Shown piece by piece: positions 5,717-6,033 of a stretch of DNA of 6,033 nucleotides (positions within the stretch are counted from its first letter, which is position 1; every line of letters starts with the position of its first letter). This DNA comes from Actinomycetota bacterium (GTDB lineage Bacteria > Actinomycetota > Coriobacteriia > Anaerosomatales > D1FN1-002). Position numbers and translations under genes: made by a program. The stretch lies in assembly GCA_005774595.1 (NCBI GenBank), contig VAUM01000105.1:1-6033 (forward strand), written 5' to 3'. The notes below the pieces were generated by a model. It had not been told where the DNA came from, made no database searches, and saw only the letters and a list, made by a program, of their open reading frames with translations.

Positions 5717-6033
5717 CTACCGGCGCTCCAGCCGCATCGAGAACGCGCACGCCATCTCGTAGTTGATGGTCTCCGCCAGCTCCGCGACCTCGTCCATCGT
5801 GATCGACTCGCCGCCCTGCGCCCCCACGAGAACGGCCTCGTCGCCACGCTTGACCTCGACGCCCCTCGGCACCTCGACCATGAGCTGGTCCATGCAGACG
5901 CGGCCGACCTGGGGGCACGAGACGCCCCCGATCAGCACGCGCATCCGGTTCGACAGCAGGCGGTGGACGCCGTCCGCGTACCCGAGCGGCAGCGTCGCGA
6001 TCGTGACGGGCGAGGCGGCGCGGTAGGTCAGCC
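5717..6033 (-). CDS. alr: Alanine racemase, C-terminal part (partial)
   Basis: PLP-dependent enzyme that interconverts L- and D-alanine in the cytoplasm and supplies D-Ala for peptidoglycan. Only the last 104 complete codons are in the window; the N-terminal PLP barrel lies beyond the right edge. The visible part is the C-terminal beta domain: IATLPLGYADG at 11-21 of the fragment, VGRVCMDQLMVEV at 42-54 (the Met-Asp pair at 47-48 is the family's substrate-side element), and ETINYEMAC at 87-95. All of these align with the classical Alr family. The fragment opens LTY, so the catalytic tyrosine of the usual S-Y-G-x-T-Y motif is expected only a few bases outside the window. It ends with TAG at 5717-5719, at a normal C-terminus. 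It points the same way as the ATPase operon, 139 nt upstream of atpH; the link is probably positional rather than functional. Confidence 0.95.
   Translation of the reverse strand, partial: LTYRAASPVTIATLPLGYADGVHRLLSNRMRVLIGGVSCPQVGRVCMDQLMVEVPRGVEVKRGDEAVLVGAQGGESITMDEVAELAETINYEMACAFSMRLERR

Noticed and set aside
5578..5847. An extended N-terminus for atpH reaching back into alr
   Set aside because: The frame is open, but the residues are Arg/Ser/Trp-rich alr-overlapping filler, no ribosome site supports it, and the GTG at 5577 has one.
1..6033. tRNA, rRNA, CRISPR, insertion sequence or attachment site
   Set aside because: The window is almost fully covered by recognised coding sequence on one strand; the few gaps are 43, 54 and 139 nt and show no spaced repeats, terminal inverted repeats or cloverleaf pattern.

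Overview
The window is GC-rich, and every supportable gene lies on the minus strand, so the window reads right to left. It holds most of one operon for a rotary V/A-type ATPase (or ATP synthase). At the right edge is the 3' end of an alanine racemase gene. The operon follows in the order H(G)-I-K(c/L)-E-C-F-A. Subunit A runs off the left edge just after its Walker A motif. As far as it is visible, this is the order known from Thermus-type V/A-ATPase operons (G-I-L-E-C-F-A-B-D), so B and D are expected just beyond coordinate 1.

Layout: 5717-6033 alr C-terminal part (coding, partial); 5578-5716 a 139-nt gap with a possible operator-like dyad and hairpins but no convincing promoter; 5206-5577 atpH, peripheral stalk coiled coil with a GTG start; 3177-5162 atpI, the large membrane stator; 2839-3180 atpK, the proteolipid of the rotor ring, with a signal peptide; 2785-2838 a 54-nt gap with a strong hairpin; 2206-2784 atpE, peripheral stalk; 1118-2209 atpC, the socket between the rotor ring and the central axle; 793-1125 atpF, central axle, with a TTG start; 1-793 atpA, catalytic subunit, 264 complete codons visible. 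Most junctions overlap (4 nt I/K, 4 nt E/C, 8 nt C/F, 1 nt F/A), which implies one transcript and translational coupling.

How it works together: K forms the membrane ring and I supplies the ion half-channels. E and H form the outer stalks that hold the A/B head still. C couples the ring to the axle (F and, outside the window, D). A and B catalyse ATP hydrolysis or synthesis.

Organism: the high GC, the bacterial alr neighbour and the Thermus-like gene order point to a bacterium. A GC-rich anaerobic actinobacterial lineage (Coriobacteriia-like) or a Deinococcus-Thermus-like lineage would fit, but the window does not settle this. I see no previously undescribed system. The most interesting signals are two intercistronic RNA hairpins (C/F and K/E junctions) and the control region in front of atpH.
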